DNA of 64,000 nucleotides from Elusimicrobium sp. An273 (GTDB taxonomy: Bacteria; Elusimicrobiota; Elusimicrobia; Elusimicrobiales; Elusimicrobiaceae): positions 496,001 through 560,000 of the forward strand of contig NZ_NFJD01000001.1 of assembly GCF_002159705.1 (NCBI RefSeq). The letters run 5' to 3'. Below the pieces are notes generated by a model that saw nothing but the letters and a program-made list of their open reading frames with translations, did no database searches and was not told the origin of the DNA. How positions within the stretch are numbered: position 1 is the first letter of the stretch; the number at the start of each line of letters is the position of its first letter. A program made the translations under genes and the position numbers. Positions 41,643-50,613 of the stretch are shown one piece after another.

Positions 41643-42083
41643 ATGCGCCAAATTGATTTGCATTGCAATATAGACGAAGACGTCTTTTCGCTTACGATTT
41701 TTCTAACCCGGTTGCTGACGGGGCTGGTGCTGTTGTACGTTACCATCGGCAGCCTGCTTTTTTACCGGGAATTTTTATATAACGCCACCGCTATTGGCCT
41801 GCCGCTTCCGGTGCCGGTTGGGCTGACGGTGCTGGTGGCGGAACTGTTTTTGGCGCTGTTTCTGATTTTGGGCTGGTTTACGCGCCCGGCGGCGTGGCTG
41901 TCCGTGTTGTGCACGGCCGTGATGGGGGTTATCTTTTTTGCATCGGATTTCAATAAATTGTATGTAGCGCTGCTGGTGCTGCTGCTGACGGCGTTGCTGC
42001 CGGCGGCGTTATTGGGCCCTGGAAAAATCAGTTTAGATTACAAACACGCGGTGCGCCGCGCGCAAAAATCACGCAGAGGTTAA
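41643..42083 (+). CDS. DoxX-family membrane protein
   Basis: 146 residues, four membrane helices (LTGLVLLYVTIGSLLFYREF, VGLTVLVAELFLALFLILGW, AWLSVLCTAVMGVIFFA, ALLVLLLTALLPAALLGP) with the DoxX pattern of a glycine-rich third/fourth helix and ALLGPGKISLDY end. Family roles are varied (quinol/redox-linked). GGAGGG precedes the ATG by 4 nt. It lies 3 nt before dnaX, so it probably shares transcription with dnaX-recR-comEC. Confidence 0.72.
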   Translation: MRQIDLHCNIDEDVFSLTIFLTRLLTGLVLLYVTIGSLLFYREFLYNATAIGLPLPVPVGLTVLVAELFLALFLILGWFTRPAAWLSVLCTAVMGVIFFASDFNKLYVALLVLLLTALLPAALLGPGKISLDYKHAVRRAQKSRRG

Positions 42084-42086
42084 GTT

Positions 42087-44018
42087 ATGGAAATGTTAGA
42101 AGAGCAAAACCAATATGTCAGTTTGGCAAATAAATACCGCCCCCAAAAATTTGAAGATATGGTGGGGCAGGAAAGCATTTCCAAAACCTTGCAAAACGCA
42201 TTAAAGCTGGGGCGCATTGCGCATGCGTATTTGTTCTATGGCCCGCGCGGCTGCGGTAAAACCACCACGGCGCGCATTTTGGCCAAAGCGCTTAACTGCA
42301 CCGGGCACGGCAACAACAAGCCCACGCCCGAGCCCTGCGGGCAATGCCCGCAGTGTTTGGAAATTGCCCAAAGTGCGGATATGGACGTGCTGGAGCTGGA
42401 CGCCGCGAGCAACACCCAAGTGGAAAAAGTGCGCGAGGCTATCATTGATACGGTGGCGCTGGCTTCGTCGCGCGACCGGTTTAAAGTATTTATTTTGGAC
42501 GAAGTACACATGCTTTCCACCAGCTCTTTTAACGCGCTTTTAAAAACCATTGAAGAACCGCCCGCCCATGTGGTGTTTATTTTGGCCACGACGGAAAAAC
42601 ACAAAGTGCCCGCCACCATTGTCAGCCGCTGCCAAACATTTCGTTTCCGCCCGCTGACGGTGGAAGAAATCAGCACGCATTTGCTGGATTTGGCCGGGGC
42701 GGAAAATATAGACCTCACGCCGGGGGCGGCCAAAATCATCGCCAAAAACGCCGGCGGCGCCATGCGCGACGCGCTGACGCTTTTAGACCGCGCCATCGCC
42801 TACAGCGGCGAGCGGATTGACGAAAAAGCCGTGGGCGAAATGCTGGGCCTTACCCCCGATGAGTTAATTAAGCAGGCGGTGGACGCGCTGGTGCAAAAAA
42901 ACGGCCCGCAGTTGCACCGGGTGTTTGAAACGCTTAAAGAAGAAGGCTTTGACGCCAATGCTTTTTTGAAAGATTTAAAAAATACGCTGGGCGATTTGTT
43001 TTACTTTTCCTTGGGCCAAGGCGAAGAACCGTTTGCGGGGGCGAAGGAAACCGTCAAAAACGTATCTTCCGGATTTTTGGCGCAGCTGTCGCGCAAGATT
43101 AACAAAATTATTGAAGAAGTAAAATTTTCGGACAATGCCCTCGTCAGCGCCGAAGTAGGCATGTTTACGGTGATGGACAGCTGCTTGGACATTGAATCCT
43201 TTATCCGCCGCTTGGAAGCCTTGGAGCGCGGCGAACCCGCCTCTTCCGGCCCGGCTTCGCCGGCGCGTCCTCCGCTCTCCCACGCGCCCGCGCAGGCAAC
43301 GCCTGCCGCGCGCACGGCTAAACCGTCCGTTCAAAAGGCGGTGCCGGTGTCGCCAAAACCGGCTGTTGCCGCCAAACCGGCGGTAAACACGCAGGAAGAT
43401 ATCCTGGCAGATGACGAAGAAGAGGAAGACGCTTCGCTTTCGCCGGCGGCGGCCGCTTCGTTGCAAAAAACGCTTTCCAACCGCCAGATTTGGGATAAAA
43501 TGCTTCAGCAGTTTGCCAAAAGCCCGTTTGTGTATGACGTGATGACCAACTGCTCCGTTACGTTTAGCGATGCCCAATGGACGCTTCATTTTGCTCCCGG
43601 AAAAGAGTTTTATCAAATCCCGGCGCAAAACAAACTGCCGGAATTGGAACAAGCCGCCCAGAAAATAAGCGGCCGCGTGATTCGCATCCAGTTAGGCACG
43701 CCGGAACAACCCTCCGCGGCGCAAACCGCCCCGCGGACGGAAAGCGTCAAAAAACCTTCCGCGCAAGCCGCCAAACAACCCGCCAAAGCCGCGCCTTGTC
43801 AGGAGCCGGCCCCCGTGCGGGGAACGGCGCCCCATGCGGCAGAAACCGCTTCGCAGAAGCAATCTGCCCCTGCGGGGAGTTCCCGTGCGGTTATTTCGGA
43901 AGAAGAACCTTTTGTAAAAGGCAATTTTGAAGCCGATGCCGCGGCCGGGGCTGCGGCGGATACGCCGGAAGAAGTGAAAGACATTTTGGAAATTTTCCCC
44001 GGTGAGTTGATGGCGTAA
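42087..44018 (+). CDS. dnaX: DNA polymerase III subunit gamma/tau
   Basis: 643 residues. The clamp-loader AAA+ core shows SLANKYRPQKFEDMVGQ, Walker A GPRGCGKTTTARIL, a Cys zinc finger (CTGHG and CGQCPQC), DEVHMLSTSSFNALLKT and the SRC sensor VSRCQTFRFRPL. The C-terminal third is a low-complexity Ala/Pro/Lys linker (about 395-455 and 555-600). I see no A-AAA-AAG slip site, so a separate gamma form by frameshifting is not evident. Confidence 0.96.
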   Translation: MEMLEEQNQYVSLANKYRPQKFEDMVGQESISKTLQNALKLGRIAHAYLFYGPRGCGKTTTARILAKALNCTGHGNNKPTPEPCGQCPQCLEIAQSADMDVLELDAASNTQVEKVREAIIDTVALASSRDRFKVFILDEVHMLSTSSFNALLKTIEEPPAHVVFILATTEKHKVPATIVSRCQTFRFRPLTVEEISTHLLDLAGAENIDLTPGAAKIIAKNAGGAMRDALTLLDRAIAYSGERIDEKAVGEMLGLTPDELIKQAVDALVQKNGPQLHRVFETLKEEGFDANAFLKDLKNTLGDLFYFSLGQGEEPFAGAKETVKNVSSGFLAQLSRKINKIIEEVKFSDNALVSAEVGMFTVMDSCLDIESFIRRLEALERGEPASSGPASPARPPLSHAPAQATPAARTAKPSVQKAVPVSPKPAVAAKPAVNTQEDILADDEEEEDASLSPAAAASLQKTLSNRQIWDKMLQQFAKSPFVYDVMTNCSVTFSDAQWTLHFAPGKEFYQIPAQNKLPELEQAAQKISGRVIRIQLGTPEQPSAAQTAPRTESVKKPSAQAAKQPAKAAPCQEPAPVRGTAPHAAETASQKQSAPAGSSRAVISEEEPFVKGNFEADAAAGAAADTPEEVKDILEIFPGELMA

Positions 44019-44020
44019 GT

Positions 44021-44614
44021 ATGAAAAGTTTAGACCGTTTCATCCGTGCTTTGCGAAGACTGCCCGGCGTAGGCCCGCGGCAGGCGGAACGTTTTGCCGC
44101 CTATTTTTTGCGGGCGTCGCAAGGCGAAACGGAAGAGTTTATCCATGCGCTGGCGGCCATCAAGCAGGACGTTAAATTGTGTCCCCAGTGCTTTAGCTAC
44201 AGCGAAGACGGCCTGTGCGAAATCTGCCGCGACCCCGACCGCGACCGGGGGCTTATCTGCGTGGTGGAAGACCCGCAGGACATTGAATCGCTGGAAAAAA
44301 CGGGCGCGTATAAAGGGCTGTACCACGTGCTGCACGGCGCCATTTCACCCATGGACGGGCGCGGGGCGGAACAGGTGAAAGTGCGCGAACTGTTGGAACG
44401 CGTCCAGCATGCGCAGCCGCCGGTGCGGGAAGTGATTATCGCCACCGATCCGGACAGCGAGGGCGAAACGACGGCCCTGTATCTGGCCGATTTGCTGCGC
44501 GGGCTGGTGGGGCAGGTAACGCGCATCGGCTATGGCGTGCCGCTGGGCGGCGATATTGATTATATGGATGAAATGACGCTGGGCTATTCCCTAAAAGGAC
44601 GCACCAAAATCTAA
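44021..44614 (+). CDS. recR: Recombination protein RecR
   Basis: 197 residues: helix-hairpin-helix start RRLPGVGPRQAERFAAY, zinc finger LCPQCFSYSEDGLCEIC, Toprim domain (ICVVEDPQDIESLE; IATDPDSEGETTALYL) and the C-terminal GDIDYMDEMTL. It loads RecA at gaps with RecO (and RecF). It follows dnaX by 2 nt; the usual ybaB-type gene between dnaX and recR is absent. Confidence 0.97.
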   Translation: MKSLDRFIRALRRLPGVGPRQAERFAAYFLRASQGETEEFIHALAAIKQDVKLCPQCFSYSEDGLCEICRDPDRDRGLICVVEDPQDIESLEKTGAYKGLYHVLHGAISPMDGRGAEQVKVRELLERVQHAQPPVREVIIATDPDSEGETTALYLADLLRGLVGQVTRIGYGVPLGGDIDYMDEMTLGYSLKGRTKI

Positions 44615-46476
44615 TGCATCCCGATCTGTACAAAAGGCCGCTTTTGTGGTGTTTGGCGGCGCTTATTTGTTTGCTTCTGTGTTTTTATCGTCCCGCTCCT
44701 GCCAAGCGGGATGTTTTTCATGCCTTGCCGCAAAAACAAGTTACGCTTACCGGAAGGGTGGCGCATTTCCCCGTTCATAAAAAGAAATCCACCAATGCCG
44801 TTGTGAAGGTCTTGTCCGTAAACGGACAGCTGGCAGACGGCTATGTGTATGCGCGGTTTGCAGGGTTTGAACCGCAGTGGCAAGATACCCTGCTCCTACA
44901 GGGCCGCCTGCAAAAGCCGTACGGCATTCACCTGTTGGGGAATTTTGACTGGCGGCACTATCTGGCCCAACAGCATATTTTTACGGAAAGCAAAGTCTCG
45001 CAGGCGCAGGTGGTGCGCCCGGCGGGGGTGTTCTTCCGCGGGCTGAGGGCGCTGCGGGAAGATATTTTGCACACGTTTGAGCGGTCATTTGCGCCGGAGC
45101 TGGCGGCCATTGCAGGGGGCGTGCTGTTGGGCGAGCGCGGGGAAATATCCCCACGGCTCTATGCCGATTTTCAAGACAGCGGCGCCGTGCATCTGTTGGT
45201 GGCTTCCGGCGGCAATGTAGGGTTTGTTACGTTAATTACCGTAGGGCTCTGCGCGTTAGTGGGGCTAGGCAGGAAGAAAACCATTATCTGCGCGCTGGCG
45301 GTGGCCGGGCTCTACACCTTGGCGGCCGGGGCCGACGCCCCGTTGGTGCGGGCCTATTTTATGGCGGTCTGTGCGTGTGTGGGGTATTTGCTGGGGCGCA
45401 ACAGCGGGGTGTTTCAGGGGCTGTTGGTGTCTTGTTTTATTATTTTGTGTCTGGAGCCCGCAAGCGTGTTTGAAACGGGGTTTCAAATGTCGTTTCTGGC
45501 GACGCTGGCCATTATCGTGTGTTTGAGCAATTACCGGCTTCCCGCCGCGTGGCCGGGGTGGGTGCGCTTTTTTGCGCAAATCTTTTTGGCGACGCTTTCC
45601 ACCCAGCTGGTGCTGCTGCCGATTTTTACCAATGTGTTTTATAAAGTTTCCGTGACGGGCCTGCTTTCTAATATGCTTTTGGTGCCGTGGGCGTCCACCT
45701 TAATGGGCATTACCTTTGGCTACTATGTGTTCACGCTGCTGCATATGGGGTTTTTACTGCAGGGGCCTGCCGCGTGGGGGCTGGAAGGATTTAAAATGTT
45801 GGTGGAATTTTTTGCGTCTTTTAAGCTGTCTTCCGTTCCGGCCGCGGCGTGGAGCCCGGGCGCCATAGCGGCGTATTATGCGGGGCTGTTTTGGCTGTTT
45901 CATCTGCCGCAAAAACAGTTCGCCCGCAAACTCTTCTGGCCGTGCCTGATCGTTGCGGGGATGGCGCTGGGGGTGCAGGCGTGTTTCTTTTCCGGCGGGC
46001 GCGTGTATTTGCTAAACGAGTGGAACAAAAACGCCGCGATCGTAAAGCTCTCCAACGGCAAAGTGTTGTTGTTTGAGGCGGGCATTGCACCCGAAAAACT
46101 GACATCGGCCCTTTATAAAATAGGAGTGCAAAAAGCGGACGCCGTACTGACTTTTTCGCATGCGCCCGTGCCCAAGGAGCTGGAGACCCTTTCCAAAACG
46201 GGCACCGTCATCCGGCCTTTCACACCCGGCGTCTGGCCGGGGGACACCCTGCCCGCGGCCGGCGTGCCGGTACGGGTTACGTGGGGGGAACATCAAACCC
46301 GGCAAGGGAAAATGTGGATTAATGCCGGCTACAGCGGCACCCGCTTGGATGACGTTTCCTATTGCTTTGCAAGCCGGGAGCAAGACATTTGCCTGGGGGC
46401 CGGGGCGCGGTTTGTGCGCATTGGGGAGAACGTGCATGCCAACCAAAGGAATCAAACCGTAAAGCTTCAAATTTAG
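44614..46476 (+). CDS. ComEC/Rec2-family DNA-uptake channel with degenerate metallo-hydrolase domain
   Basis: 620 residues. An N-terminal OB-like segment (VTLTGRVAHFPVHKK) and the competence membrane domain (VLLGERGEISPRLYADFQDSGAVHLLVASGG; GADAPLVRAYFMAVCACVGYLLGR) span about ten helices. The usual ISGLHV reads VASGGNV. After about residue 465 (VYLLNEWNKNAAIVKLSNG) a metallo-beta-lactamase-like fold can be traced, but the metal motif HxHxDH is missing (LTFSHAPVPKELETL), so nuclease activity is probably lost. In competent bacteria ComEC conducts single-stranded DNA into the cytoplasm. Its ATG overlaps the recR stop by one base. Confidence 0.85.
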   Translation: MHPDLYKRPLLWCLAALICLLLCFYRPAPAKRDVFHALPQKQVTLTGRVAHFPVHKKKSTNAVVKVLSVNGQLADGYVYARFAGFEPQWQDTLLLQGRLQKPYGIHLLGNFDWRHYLAQQHIFTESKVSQAQVVRPAGVFFRGLRALREDILHTFERSFAPELAAIAGGVLLGERGEISPRLYADFQDSGAVHLLVASGGNVGFVTLITVGLCALVGLGRKKTIICALAVAGLYTLAAGADAPLVRAYFMAVCACVGYLLGRNSGVFQGLLVSCFIILCLEPASVFETGFQMSFLATLAIIVCLSNYRLPAAWPGWVRFFAQIFLATLSTQLVLLPIFTNVFYKVSVTGLLSNMLLVPWASTLMGITFGYYVFTLLHMGFLLQGPAAWGLEGFKMLVEFFASFKLSSVPAAAWSPGAIAAYYAGLFWLFHLPQKQFARKLFWPCLIVAGMALGVQACFFSGGRVYLLNEWNKNAAIVKLSNGKVLLFEAGIAPEKLTSALYKIGVQKADAVLTFSHAPVPKELETLSKTGTVIRPFTPGVWPGDTLPAAGVPVRVTWGEHQTRQGKMWINAGYSGTRLDDVSYCFASREQDICLGAGARFVRIGENVHANQRNQTVKLQI

Positions 46477-46507
46477 CTATAATAAAAAGGCACCTTTGGA
46501 GGATTGT

Positions 46508-46996
46508 ATGGAACAAGCGGAACTGAAAGAACATGCCAAATTTTTAAAAGAAGCCGTTAAAATGGCCGAAAAGGGAATGCTCTCCGGCAAGGGCGGCCCG
46601 TTTGGCGCGGTGATTGTGAAAGACGGCAAAATTATTGCCCGCGGCTGCAATCAGGTAACCTCGTCCAACGATCCCACCCGTCATGCGGAAGTGGACGCTA
46701 TTCGCAAAGCATGTAAAAAATTGGGAACGTTTGAATTGAAAGACTGCGTAATTTATTCTTCCTGCGAGCCGTGCCCGATGTGCTTGGGCGCCATTTATTG
46801 GGCCCGCCCCAAAGCGCTGTTTTTTGCGGCCGACCGGTTTACCGCCGCCAAATACGGCTTTGACGATGAATTTATTTATAAAGAAGTGCCGCTGCCGGTG
46901 GAAAAACGCTCGCTTAAAACGTTTTGCATTGATTTGGAAAACAAAAACGAGCCGTTTGAAAAGTGGAACGAAAAAACAGATAAAATCACGTATTAA
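46508..46996 (+). CDS. guaD: Guanine deaminase (CDA-fold)
   Basis: 162 residues from the ATG at 46508 (GGAGG 5 nt before). Zinc-dependent deaminase: His59-Ala-Glu61 (TRHAEVDAI) and Cys89/Cys92 (SCEPCPMCLGAIYWARP). Features shared with bacterial guanine deaminases are GKGGPFGAVIVKDGKIIARG, TSSNDPT and the C-terminal YGFDDEFIYKE with domain-swapped tail. It converts guanine to xanthine. A tRNA adenosine deaminase is the main alternative but would lack the FDDEFIYKE tail. Confidence 0.88.
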   Translation: MEQAELKEHAKFLKEAVKMAEKGMLSGKGGPFGAVIVKDGKIIARGCNQVTSSNDPTRHAEVDAIRKACKKLGTFELKDCVIYSSCEPCPMCLGAIYWARPKALFFAADRFTAAKYGFDDEFIYKEVPLPVEKRSLKTFCIDLENKNEPFEKWNEKTDKITY

Positions 46997-46998
46997 CC

Positions 46999-47024
46999 AA
47001 AGCCCCGTTTAGACGGGGCTTTTT
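46999..47024 (+). terminator. Terminator after the guanine deaminase gene
   Basis: AGCCCCGT/ACGGGGCT stem (47001-47020) followed by T4. It abuts the upstream element of the next promoter. Confidence 0.88.
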
Positions 47025-47083
47025 AGTCCTAGTGAAAAATAGGACAAAAGACCCTCGAAAAAAACGGATATATCTTTTACAAT
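47022..47083 (+). promoter_or_regulatory. Promoter with element shared with the protease operon
   Basis: TTTAGTCCTA at 47022-47031, 10 nt, GGACAAAAGACCC at 47042-47054, exactly 23 nt, TACAAT at 47078-47083. Six nt later comes the ATG at 47090, with no Shine-Dalgarno, so the transcript is probably leaderless. The same ordered parts and the same 23-nt distance are seen on the minus strand at 38162-38245. Confidence 0.55.
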
Positions 47084-47089
47084 ACCCAT

Positions 47090-48112
47090 ATGTACCGAAA
47101 AATTTTATTGTTTATTTTAAGCATTGCCTGCGGAAGCGGCGTGTCCGCCCAAACGTGGCAAAAAGCGCTGGAAGGCGCCCAAAAAGCGCTTTCCCGCCCC
47201 GGCGCGGCGACGGTTTCCTCCAGCCGGGCGGCCTTATTAAATGCACGCATGGGCATGACATTGCCGGCCAGCCAAGGGGTAGGCTTATGGGTAGACAGGC
47301 GTCTTTCTCCGCTCACGCCGGTTCTTTCCAACCGGCTGCGCGCGTGGGCCGTTTTAAGTAACCGCCTGATGCTCAAAGACCAACCCTTGCGGGAAAAGCA
47401 ATTGCAATTTTTTGCCTCGCACGACCAAGTGCCGCAAGGAGTGCTGGCGGCATTCCCGGGAACGCCGCTGGATTTCCCGCACCGGTTGGGAGAAAAAACG
47501 CAATACGTGCTGTTTGGCGGCAAAGAGGGCGACTTGCAAATGGAAGCGCTTTTTAAAAAATTTGCGCTTCAATACCGCAAAGCTTTTGCAGATAAAAAAG
47601 TGATTATTCTATCCGGCACACTGCCCGACCGGGGCGTCAAATTTGCCTCTGAATTGTACGCCGACGAGAAGGACAGAGGGTTTATCCGCTCGTTCGTGCG
47701 GGAGGGTTTTTCGGTGGCGGGCATCGGCGATGCGGGCCCCAAGCCGGAAGGGTATTTGCAACAGGAAAAAACCAATTTGATTATTTCCGCCGCGGAAGTG
47801 CCCGCCGCGGAGGCCGCCCGCAGTCTGCATTTGTACCGCAGTTTAGCCAAATGGAAAGAAGCCTTTCCGCAAGCGGTATTTTTGATATACGTATCTCCCA
47901 TGGCGGCCGCCTATGATTGGCGGTATTCGCTGGCCAACTCCCTGCCGAAAGAGGCGGTGTTCTCGGTTAGTTTGACGTCGGTGCGCAACACGAAGGAGTT
48001 CTTGTTCCACCGGTGGAATAATTTTGCGTATGCCAAGCCGGGCGTGCTGGTGTGGAACGATGACGTTTGGGCCCGCATGAGCGGGTTTGACGCGCAGATG
48101 ATTGCCCCGTAG
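47090..48112 (+). CDS. Secreted protein of unknown function
   Basis: 340 residues with a signal peptide (MYRKILLFILSIACGSGVSA). The N-terminal part to about 135 is Ala/Arg/Leu-rich and helical; a more regular alpha/beta part follows (ADKKVIILSGTLPDRGVKF, KTNLIISAAEVPAAEAARSL, AVFLIYVSPMAAAYDWRY, EAVFSVSLTSVRNTKEF) ending with PGVLVWNDDVWARM. I do not recognise the family. It shares an unusual promoter element with the Cys-protease operon, suggesting co-regulation. Its stop codon abuts that of the convergent nagZ gene with no terminator between. Confidence 0.65.
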   Translation: MYRKILLFILSIACGSGVSAQTWQKALEGAQKALSRPGAATVSSSRAALLNARMGMTLPASQGVGLWVDRRLSPLTPVLSNRLRAWAVLSNRLMLKDQPLREKQLQFFASHDQVPQGVLAAFPGTPLDFPHRLGEKTQYVLFGGKEGDLQMEALFKKFALQYRKAFADKKVIILSGTLPDRGVKFASELYADEKDRGFIRSFVREGFSVAGIGDAGPKPEGYLQQEKTNLIISAAEVPAAEAARSLHLYRSLAKWKEAFPQAVFLIYVSPMAAAYDWRYSLANSLPKEAVFSVSLTSVRNTKEFLFHRWNNFAYAKPGVLVWNDDVWARMSGFDAQMIAP

Positions 48113-49528
48113 TTACAGTAAAACCGGCATTTTGCCTTGGGGGGTAAGCTTCCCGGCCAGTACGTCCGCCGCCGCCTGCTGAAAAGCGGGTGCGGGGCTG
48201 AAAGCAAACAGCTTGCCGCGGCAGGGGATGTTATCAACTGTCCACGGGTTGGCAAAGCTGATGGCAATGCTGTGCGGGTGGTTTTGCAGGGCTTGTTTGA
48301 CCTGTTGGATTTCTTGTTCGTCCAGTCCTATTTTTCCCTTATACGCTTGGTAGCGCCGCCAGCAAAGAACGGCCAATTTCCCTTCCTGCCCGTTAAAAGC
48401 TTCCGTTTTAATATGGTGTTGCTGCAAGGCTTGCAAGAAAGGCTCTTGCGATAAGTGCTCGTCATTGCCGACGGACAGATAATACAGCGTTTCTCCCGCA
48501 GTCAACGTAAGCGGCGCGCCCAAAAGTGTGAGCGCTTTGTGTGCCGTGCGGGCCGAAAAATCCGTCGGCCCGAAGGCGGCCGCCTGCGTGGTGCAAGGCA
48601 CTTCGTCTGCGCGGGCGCACAAAAAATTTTGCTGTTGCATTGCTTGCTCCAGCAGGGCTGGCGGCAGGGTTTGCTTGTTTAAAAAATCTAACAGTTCAAA
48701 GGGTTTCTCCGGCACCAGCAAAATATGCGCCCCCGCCAAAAAAGCTTTTAAGGCGGCTTTCTTTTCATCTCCCAGCGCTTTCATACCCAACGCGTCCGTA
48801 CACACACATCCGGCAAAGCCCATTTGTTTTTTGAGCAAATCGGTCATCAGCGTATGGGAAACCGAAGCGGGATATTGCTCGTCTAACGTGGGCACCAATA
48901 AATGCCCCACCATGACGGCGTCTGCCTTGTTTAAAAGTTGCTGAAAAGGCACCAATTCGTGCGTCAGAATATGCTGTTTGGTAGAGAGCAACACGGGAAG
49001 CGCCAGGTGCGAATCCGTGGCCGTGTTCCCGTGCCCCGGGAAATGTTTTAAGCTGTTTAGCGCGCCGCCCTTGGCCAGTCCGTCCATAAACGCTCCCGCG
49101 AGGCGGGTTACTTTTTGCGGGTCTGCCCCGAAAGAACGAGTGTTTACGATAGGGTTTTGGGGATGGTCGGCCAGGTCTACCACCGGGGCGAACACCCAAT
49201 CCACCCCAATGCTTTTGGCTTGGCGGGCGGTTAAAAACCCTTTTTCTTCGGCCAAGGCCGTATCGTCCGCCGCGCCGAGGGCCAGGTTGGAGGGCAGCAG
49301 CTCCGCATCCGGCAGCCAGCGGCCCAAACCGTCTTCGTAATCGGCGGAAATTAAAATGCGTTTATGCGGGGAAGCGGCGCGAAGCGCTTGCGTCAAAGCG
49401 GCCACTTCCGCACGGGTTCCGCCATAGAGGCAAAACCCGCCTACGCCCATGCGCGCCAGCTGCAGGGCTTCTTCCTGCGGGGTCTTTCCAAACCAAAAAC
49501 CGGGGTGTACCAAACGGTTGATATTCAT
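48113..49528 (-). CDS. nagZ: Beta-N-acetylglucosaminidase (NagZ-like, GH3)
   Basis: 471 residues from the ATG at 49528, which overlaps the anmK stop as ATGA. GH3 motif SLKHFPGHGNTATDSH carries the catalytic Asp172/His174 dyad of NagZ enzymes; the nucleophile is Asp245 in CVCTDALGMK. No signal peptide, so it acts in the cytoplasm on imported anhydro-muropeptides. A C-terminal domain of about 130 residues follows the barrel, more than the single-domain proteobacterial form but shorter than the Bacillus form. Last gene of the recycling operon. Confidence 0.88.
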   Translation of the reverse strand: MNINRLVHPGFWFGKTPQEEALQLARMGVGGFCLYGGTRAEVAALTQALRAASPHKRILISADYEDGLGRWLPDAELLPSNLALGAADDTALAEEKGFLTARQAKSIGVDWVFAPVVDLADHPQNPIVNTRSFGADPQKVTRLAGAFMDGLAKGGALNSLKHFPGHGNTATDSHLALPVLLSTKQHILTHELVPFQQLLNKADAVMVGHLLVPTLDEQYPASVSHTLMTDLLKKQMGFAGCVCTDALGMKALGDEKKAALKAFLAGAHILLVPEKPFELLDFLNKQTLPPALLEQAMQQQNFLCARADEVPCTTQAAAFGPTDFSARTAHKALTLLGAPLTLTAGETLYYLSVGNDEHLSQEPFLQALQQHHIKTEAFNGQEGKLAVLCWRRYQAYKGKIGLDEQEIQQVKQALQNHPHSIAISFANPWTVDNIPCRGKLFAFSPAPAFQQAAADVLAGKLTPQGKMPVLL

Positions 49529-50613
49529 AACGTAATTTTCCCTAACACAGCATCTTTCCGTGCGCCGGTGGCGCGGGAGCAATGATTAATTTGCCCGTGC
49601 AGTGCCCGCCAGGCAAACAAGGCAAACGCCGCACTTTCTTTGGCCTGCGGGTCGATGCCGTAGGATAAAGTCGTGGTAATTTTTAGCGCGGGCAACAGGC
49701 GGCGCAAAAAGGCAAGGAGCGTGTGATTGTAGCACCCCCCGCCGGATACCACCAGTTCCCGGCGGCAGGCCGCGGGCACAAATTGCTGAACGGCCTGAGC
49801 CACGGCCGCCGCGGTAAACCACGTGAGCGTGGCCAGCAAATCGGCGGTACTTTTAAAATCGGCACGGGGGAAATATCGGTCAAGATATTTTTCCCCAAAG
49901 GTATTTTTGTCTAAACTCTTGGGAGGCTTTTGCAAAAAGTATTTTTGGCGCAGCAGTATTTGTACGCGTTTTACATCCGGCGTGCCGCGTGCGGCCGTGC
50001 GGCCGTTTTTATCAAACGGCTGCTTGAGCAGGCGCTGAGCGGCCAAATCCAGTAACGTATTGCCGGGCCCCACGTCAAACCCGAAGGTTTTTATGTTTTT
50101 GCCGACGACGGAAAAATTGGAAATGCCGCCTACGTTAAGCAAAATTTTGGGGGTGCCGCGCCCCCACACATAGGCGTCAAAAAAAGGAATTAAAGGTGCC
50201 CCCTGCCCGCCAAGCGCCATGTCCATCGGCCGAAAGTCCGACACGACCGGCCGCCCCGTTTGCACGGCGATAAAAGAAGGCTCGCCGATTTGCAGGGTGT
50301 TGGGCACGGCGTCATAAGGGCCGTGATAGATCGTCTGCCCGTGCGAGCCGGTTACTTCCAAATCGGCGGCGGACAAGTGAAACTCTTTTAAAAATTTTTG
50401 AACGGTTTTGGCGTATAATTTGCCCAGTTCAAAATGCAGGGCGGACAGCTCCGCCGCCGGCAACGCGTATGCCGTTAATAATTTTTGCTGAAGACGGGAG
50501 GGATACGGGTAATTTTTAAAATGCAGAATACGCAGCGGCCGCAGCTGTACGGCGCTGACGGTCAGCCCGTCTGCGCTGGTGCCGCTCATCAGTCCTAACG
50601 CAAATTTAGCCAT
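49525..50613 (-). CDS. anmK: Anhydro-N-acetylmuramic acid kinase
   Basis: 362 residues from the ATG at 50613 (a TTG one codon earlier is the alternative). The N-terminal GLMSGTSADG phosphate loop, GQTIYHGPYDAVPNTLQIG, GGQGAPLIPFFDAYVWG, LLNVGGISNFSVVG and FDVGPGNTLLDLA are the AnmK family motifs of the ASKHA fold. It opens and phosphorylates 1,6-anhydroMurNAc to MurNAc-6-phosphate, the MurQ substrate. It overlaps murQ by 8 nt and nagZ by 4 nt. Confidence 0.94.
   Translation of the reverse strand: MAKFALGLMSGTSADGLTVSAVQLRPLRILHFKNYPYPSRLQQKLLTAYALPAAELSALHFELGKLYAKTVQKFLKEFHLSAADLEVTGSHGQTIYHGPYDAVPNTLQIGEPSFIAVQTGRPVVSDFRPMDMALGGQGAPLIPFFDAYVWGRGTPKILLNVGGISNFSVVGKNIKTFGFDVGPGNTLLDLAAQRLLKQPFDKNGRTAARGTPDVKRVQILLRQKYFLQKPPKSLDKNTFGEKYLDRYFPRADFKSTADLLATLTWFTAAAVAQAVQQFVPAACRRELVVSGGGCYNHTLLAFLRRLLPALKITTTLSYGIDPQAKESAAFALFAWRALHGQINHCSRATGARKDAVLGKITL

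Noticed and set aside
43741-43760. Programmed frameshift site in dnaX
   Set aside because: The A6 runs near 43465 and 43747 are followed by C and not G, are in the linker, and no flanking SD/stem-loop set was evident.
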